DNA of 28,023 nucleotides, from NCBI GenBank assembly GCA_049616325.1, contig JBMZHG010000027.1:1-28023 (forward strand), given 5' to 3'. Numbering within the stretch: the stretch's first letter is position 1; each line of letters begins with the position of its first letter. The position numbers were made by a program, and so were the translations under genes. This document shows, one piece after another, positions 24,145 to 28,023 of the stretch. The notes under the pieces are model-generated. The model did not search any database. It saw nothing but the letters and a program-made list of their open reading frames with translations, and had not been told where the DNA came from. The stretch comes from UBA11663 sp049616325. Lineage in GTDB: Bacteria; Bacteroidota; Bacteroidia; Flavobacteriales_D; Sanyastnellaceae.

Positions 24145-27100
24145 TCAATGCTGGACCACGAGTGGAGCGTGCCCCACCGCTCGAGACGTCGCCACTTGAA
24201 TGTGGTACGTGCCGCTTGCCCAGCTCGAGACGTCTACGGAGAAACGTCCCACCCAACGCTCCGCAGAGCGCGACCACATCACACGCCCAGAGGCGTCGTA
24301 GATGGTCATCACGGCATCCGAAGTGATCTCTTCCATTTCCAGCTGAACGACGTCACGAGCGGGGTTGGGATACACCGAAAATGGAACGCTGCTCAGGGAG
24401 TGAACGCTGTACACGTCGTCCACTTCGTAAGGACCTCCCACCGTTTCGCAACCGTTGGCGTCCGTTACCACAACCGTGTAAGACTGAGGGGCTTCGAGGC
24501 CGTCGATGTCCTCCTGGTCTGAAGTGAAGTCGCCCGTGCTCGTCCAACTGAACTGGTAGGGCTCTGTGCCGCCTGTCACGGTCAAATCGATGGACCCTGT
24601 TCCCATTTCCTCGGGATCCACGACCAAGGCTTCGACGAGGAGTTCGTCCGGCTGCGACACCGTGACTTCGGTGCTGCCAGCGCATCCGTTGGCGTCCGAA
24701 ACAAACAACACGTAAACGCCGGCAGGCAAATCGGCGAAAACGCCGCTGTCGTTGACGACCGCCGTCGGACCGTCCAGCACGAACTCGTAAGGCCCTTCCC
24801 CGTTGGTTGCCGTCGCTGTCACGGTTCCGGAAGCCGCGCCGTAGCAGAGGGCGTCGGTCACGTCGGTTTGGACTTGAAGAACAAGGCCGTCCTCCACATC
24901 AAAGTTGATCAACGCAGAGCAATCGGATCCTTGCGTCACTTCGACCGTGTACGCGCCGGCTGCCAACCCCTCAAACACGGTGGTGTCCTGCGGCACGCCG
25001 TTCAAGAAGATTTCAATGCTGTCAGGCAACTCCACATTCAGGAGCTCCAAGGACACGATGGCGTTGGCATCCCCTTCACAGGTTACGCCTTGGATCAACG
25101 CCGTCGTCAAATCCAAGTCGCAGTAGAAGCACATGCCGTTGTCGTCCGTCGCCAGCTCGTTGTAGTTCGAAGCCAAGGGATCCGTGCAGCCGAGAACCTC
25201 TTCCTCATCGCAAATGCCATCCTCGTCCATGTCGTTCAGGCAATTGCCCTCACAGTCCAAATACGCCAGTTCGGGGTAGGTGCAAGACCCGTCGTCGAGG
25301 GTGGAGAGCTCGTCGTAGTTGCACGCCGTGCTGTCCGTACAGCCCGCCACCACGCAACTCAACCCGACCTCAAAATCTCCAACGTCGTCGAACACTCCTG
25401 ACACCAAAACGAAGTACTCCACTCCCTCTTGGGTTGCCATCACCACCGTGCTGGCAAACGTGAATACGGGGCACAGGTCGTCGTAGAAGGGCTCGCTCTG
25501 ATCGTCGTTGCCCGCTACGCAGGTCAAATCACCGCACGCTCCTTCGTACACGCTGAGGTAGGTGTCAATGTTGGTGCCAGGGTAACACGTCGACACCGTC
25601 ACCTCCTCACCGGTTCCTACGAACGAGAACCAAAGACCCGCCGACGGGCTGTTCACATCCGCGTCGGCACATCCTTCAATGTCGTCCACACTTGCGCACT
25701 CCTCGTTGTTCGCCGTGATGGATTGTCCGCACGTCAGTTCAAGGGCTCCACTGCAGACGTCGTTGACTTGGTCATTCGATCCACAGCTTCCATCGTCCTC
25801 CGTCGCATCTGGGTTGTAATCGCAGAACTCTGGGTCGGTGCAACCCAACACTTCGAGCTCGTCGCACGTGCCGTCGCCGTCGGTGTCGTTGATGCAATTG
25901 CCAAAACAATCGTAGAACTCTTCAGCGTAGTAGCAATTGCCCGCGTCGTCCGTGTATATCGGATCGTAGTTGCACGCCTCTGGGTCCATGCATCCTGGGA
26001 ATTCCAAGCAATCGCACACGCCGTCGCCGTCGACATCCGAGAGGCACGAGCCGTCGCATGCCACGCATGGGAAGTCGGGGTACTCACAGCTTCCGTCGTC
26101 GATTGTGGCGCCTTCGTAGTTGCACGCTTCTGGATCCGCGCACCCGAGGCACGATTCGTATTCGCAACTTCCGTCGTCGTTGTTCGCCGTGGCATCGTAG
26201 TTGCAGGCCAGCTCATCCATGCAGCCGCACACCACATCACCTCCTCCAACGTGCAGACCCACCCCATCAAATTCAAGCGTTACACGATCGGCAGGATCCG
26301 TTACGCCTTCCGTGAACATCTGCGCGTTGACCATACCTGACATGTCGCCGTCCGTGGTGAACTGTCCAATCAAGATTCGTTGCTCGACGCCGGAAACGAT
26401 GTTCGTTGTTCCTGGGTCGTTGGTGACAAACATGGCACCCCCGATGGAGTCCTCAATGACAATGTTCATTCCCGCTTCGAAATTCGATACCCAACCGTTG
26501 TTCAAATCTCCAATGGTGGATGGCGCCACTTCTCCAGGTCCTGGAGGTGCATCCAAGCCCATTGTCAACCAACTGTCGAATTCCAATTCAGGGAATCCAC
26601 TGTACAACAACGGGTTGTTGTTGGTTCCCAACGCAGAACCAAAGGGATGCTGATAGAACGACGTCGTTGTGGCGATTTCCATGGGGCTTTCGTTGTCCCC
26701 GTAGATTGCGCTGATGATGTCGTTGGTGTTGGGCGTCGTGATGTACATGCGGTACGTCGTCATGCCGGAAAGCTCTCCCTCCGTGTGCTCCGCGTGAACT
26801 TCCAGCAACAATCCGTATCCTGCTTGCTCTTCGCCCAAACACGAACAATATTCGCACGATCCGTCGTCCTCAGTAGCCAATTCTACGTAGTTGCAAGCTG
26901 CCTCGTCCGTACACCCGGTCACCTCCGGGTCACAATACCCGTCCCCGTCCACGTCAGACAGGCAGTTGCCGTCGCAATCCAACCCCTCCTCGGCATAAGT
27001 GCATGAGCCGTCGTCCAAATTGGATTCGTCGCTGTAGTTGCAGGCCTCAGGGTCGGTGCAACCTTCAAACGCCTGCACAACCGTGATGACTTGCGTGAAC

Positions 27101-28023
27101 ACCGTGGTGTTTCCACACGCGTCAGCAGCCACGTACACCCGCTCCAACGTGAGCGTGTCACCGCTCTCTGCCACGAGGCTTTCCGTCGCTTCGTACGCTG
27201 CATTTGTGTCGCAGTTGTCAATCACGAAAGCTTCGATGGCGGGTACACTTTCTCCGTCCAATTCGTTCACGAAAAGCAATTCTTCAGTAGGGTACACCAG
27301 CACCGGGGCGACCGTGTCCAACACCGTGATGATGAGGGTGTCCAGCAAGACGTTGCCCGCAGCATCCGTCGCCTGGTACACACGCGGACAGGTGTAGCTC
27401 TGCAAGCAGCCAAACGGGTATTCAAACGGACCGTCTCCGACCCAAACCACCTCTACAGGACCACAATCGTCCTGGGCCTCAGGCATCGTTTCTTCCACCG
27501 TTGGCATCATTTCATCGCAACTGATGGTGTCGTTGGGTGGGAAGTAAGCCCAAGATGGCCCCTCCAAATCCACGCAGTCGTCCACGTCATCGCAGATGCC
27601 GTCGTCATCCAAGTCCTGCAAACAGTTGCCGTCGCAATCCACAAATTCCGTTGCTTGGTTTCCGTCGCAGTCGCAATCACCTTCAGGGATGTCAGAACAT
27701 CCGCACTCGTAGATCTCGCCTGGACCGTTGCACACGCCGCACGCGTCAAGCGCGCCCACGCAGTCGTCCACGTCGTCGCAGATGCCATCTGCATCGGCGT
27801 CAGCCGTGCAGCTGCCTCCGCATACGCCCAATGCGTCCTCTTCCGTGCAGGAACCGTCGTCGAACGTTGCGAAGGGGTTGTAGTTGCACGCCGTTGAATC
27901 CGTGCATCCGAGCACCTCGGTATCACAGACGCCATCACCGTCTTCGTCTGATGAGCATGCGCCACCGCATACGCCGAGCGCGTCGAGCTGGTTGCCGTCG
28001 CAGTCGCAGTCGCCTTCGGGGAT
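24145..28023 (-). CDS. Giant modular Cys/Asp-rich surface protein with T9SS sorting domain (partial)
   Basis: The frame is open through the right edge; 1,292 C-terminal residues are visible. A GTG at 27915 is only an internal codon. Modules, N to C: Cys-rich repeats (28023 to about 27575); two HYR/Ig-like regions (about 27570-27065); more Cys-rich repeats; an unrecognised beta-rich module (about 26840-26250); further Cys-rich repeats; a PPC-like region (about 25770-25350); two more repeats; three SprB-like repeats (about 25110-24410); and a T9SS type A C-terminal domain starting FSVYPNPARD (about 24395-24148). Nine copies of a GC-T/M-D-xx-AC-NY-xxx-DDGSC motif and seven of CxGxC-xxD-x-D-x-DG-x-CD are visible. 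The Asp pattern resembles Ca2+-binding thrombospondin type 3 repeats, which is inference. It should be an exported, cell-surface or secreted protein; no catalytic site is recognised. Confidence 0.88.
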   Translation of the reverse strand: MPEGDCDCDGNQLDALGVCGGACSSDEDGDGVCDTEVLGCTDSTACNYNPFATFDDGSCTEEDALGVCGGSCTADADADGICDDVDDCVGALDACGVCNGPGEIYECGCSDIPEGDCDCDGNQATEFVDCDGNCLQDLDDDGICDDVDDCVDLEGPSWAYFPPNDTISCDEMMPTVEETMPEAQDDCGPVEVVWVGDGPFEYPFGCLQSYTCPRVYQATDAAGNVLLDTLIITVLDTVAPVLVYPTEELLFVNELDGESVPAIEAFVIDNCDTNAAYEATESLVAESGDTLTLERVYVAADACGNTTVFTQVITVVQAFEGCTDPEACNYSDESNLDDGSCTYAEEGLDCDGNCLSDVDGDGYCDPEVTGCTDEAACNYVELATEDDGSCEYCSCLGEEQAGYGLLLEVHAEHTEGELSGMTTYRMYITTPNTNDIISAIYGDNESPMEIATTTSFYQHPFGSALGTNNNPLLYSGFPELEFDSWLTMGLDAPPGPGEVAPSTIGDLNNGWVSNFEAGMNIVIEDSIGGAMFVTNDPGTTNIVSGVEQRILIGQFTTDGDMSGMVNAQMFTEGVTDPADRVTLEFDGVGLHVGGGDVVCGCMDELACNYDATANNDDGSCEYESCLGCADPEACNYEGATIDDGSCEYPDFPCVACDGSCLSDVDGDGVCDCLEFPGCMDPEACNYDPIYTDDAGNCYYAEEFYDCFGNCINDTDGDGTCDELEVLGCTDPEFCDYNPDATEDDGSCGSNDQVNDVCSGALELTCGQSITANNEECASVDDIEGCADADVNSPSAGLWFSFVGTGEEVTVSTCYPGTNIDTYLSVYEGACGDLTCVAGNDDQSEPFYDDLCPVFTFASTVVMATQEGVEYFVLVSGVFDDVGDFEVGLSCVVAGCTDSTACNYDELSTLDDGSCTYPELAYLDCEGNCLNDMDEDGICDEEEVLGCTDPLASNYNELATDDNGMCFYCDLDLTTALIQGVTCEGDANAIVSLELLNVELPDSIEIFLNGVPQDTTVFEGLAAGAYTVEVTQGSDCSALINFDVEDGLVLQVQTDVTDALCYGAASGTVTATATNGEGPYEFVLDGPTAVVNDSGVFADLPAGVYVLFVSDANGCAGSTEVTVSQPDELLVEALVVDPEEMGTGSIDLTVTGGTEPYQFSWTSTGDFTSDQEDIDGLEAPQSYTVVVTDANGCETVGGPYEVDDVYSVHSLSSVPFSVYPNPARDVVQLEMEEITSDAVMTIYDASGRVMWSRSAERWVGRFSVDVSSWASGTYHIQVATSRAVGHAPLVVQH
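24148..24400 (-). other. T9SS type A C-terminal sorting domain
   Basis: The last ~85 residues of the surface protein open with SVYPNPARDVVQLEM, continue with MTIYDASGRVMW, and end in SSWASGTYHIQVAT. This is the Por secretion-system type A pattern: a YPNP entry, a central D-x-x-G-R turn and a GxYx-type end. It directs export by the type IX system and is cleaved on arrival. Confidence 0.9.
24900..28023 (-). repeat. Protein-coding Cys/Asp-rich repeat family
   Basis: Nine visible copies of a ~20-residue Cys/Asn-Tyr/Asp motif, often paired with a CDGNC-x-x-D-x-DGDGxCD unit, are spread over 25.1-28.0 kb and separated by other modules. One related copy lies in the GH16 protein, where 17 bases (TCGTAGTTGCACGCCTC) at 15688-15704 are identical to 25964-25980. 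Similarity at both DNA and protein level marks them as a recombining repeat family. Confidence 0.8.

Noticed and set aside
24900..28023. Regular repeats that could suggest a CRISPR array or tandem DNA repeat
   Set aside because: The spacing is irregular, the reading frame is continuous, and the repetition follows the protein motif; no cas genes are present.

Overview
The window looks like chromosomal DNA of a free-living, probably marine member of the Bacteroidota (Flavobacteriia-like), moderately GC-rich. Evidence: a type IX secretion (T9SS) C-terminal sorting domain and SprB-like repeats on a very large Cys/Asp-rich surface protein; a DHH phosphoesterase next to an FKBP-like lipoprotein, the arrangement recalled for gldI; a DUF6702 protein; Bacteroidota-type FabI, citrate synthase and bifunctional ThrA; and several intergenic TAnnTTTG (-7) promoter elements. 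A 47-base N gap shows that this is draft sequence. Nothing looks like phage, an insertion sequence, CRISPR or a plasmid, and no tRNA or rRNA gene was recognised.

Layout. (1) 1-2530, plus strand: a tight overlapping cluster of the ComB 3' end, a secreted zinc phospholipase C/S1-P1-like protein, and a DUF3524 glycosyltransferase of the tRNA-queuosine mannosyltransferase type. A convergent YbgC-like thioesterase overlaps its end. (2) 2975-4815: a 351-base regulatory gap with three short palindromes, then dnaA and its terminator. (3) 4859-8696: a low-molecular-weight tyrosine phosphatase (interrupted by the N gap), a minus-strand pair (DHH phosphoesterase then tandem-FKBP lipoprotein), and a plus-strand pair (DUF6702 protein, then an endonuclease III without the usual Fe-S cysteines). 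(4) 8681-14268, minus strand: fabI then thrA-thrB-thrC, making threonine from aspartate. (5) 14385-17447, minus strand: a secreted GH16 beta-glucanase and a GlcD-type FAD oxidase. (6) 17516-21320, plus strand: a secreted dipeptidyl peptidase IV followed by a POT-family peptide transporter, so peptide release and uptake are neighbours, with a strong terminator. (7) 21340-24105, plus strand: a secreted thioredoxin-fold protein, citrate synthase with an apparent 17-base frameshifting deletion, an enoyl-CoA hydratase/isomerase-family protein, and a long hairpin terminator. (8) 24145 to the right edge, minus strand: at least 1,292 residues of a modular T9SS-exported protein whose N-terminus lies outside the window.

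Most of the window is ordinary housekeeping and polymer-degradation content. The points worth a second look are the citrate synthase lesion, the Cys/Asp-rich repeat protein and its shared repeat with the GH16 enzyme, the bacterial DUF3524 transferase, the endonuclease III without a cluster loop, and the tandem FKBP lipoprotein.
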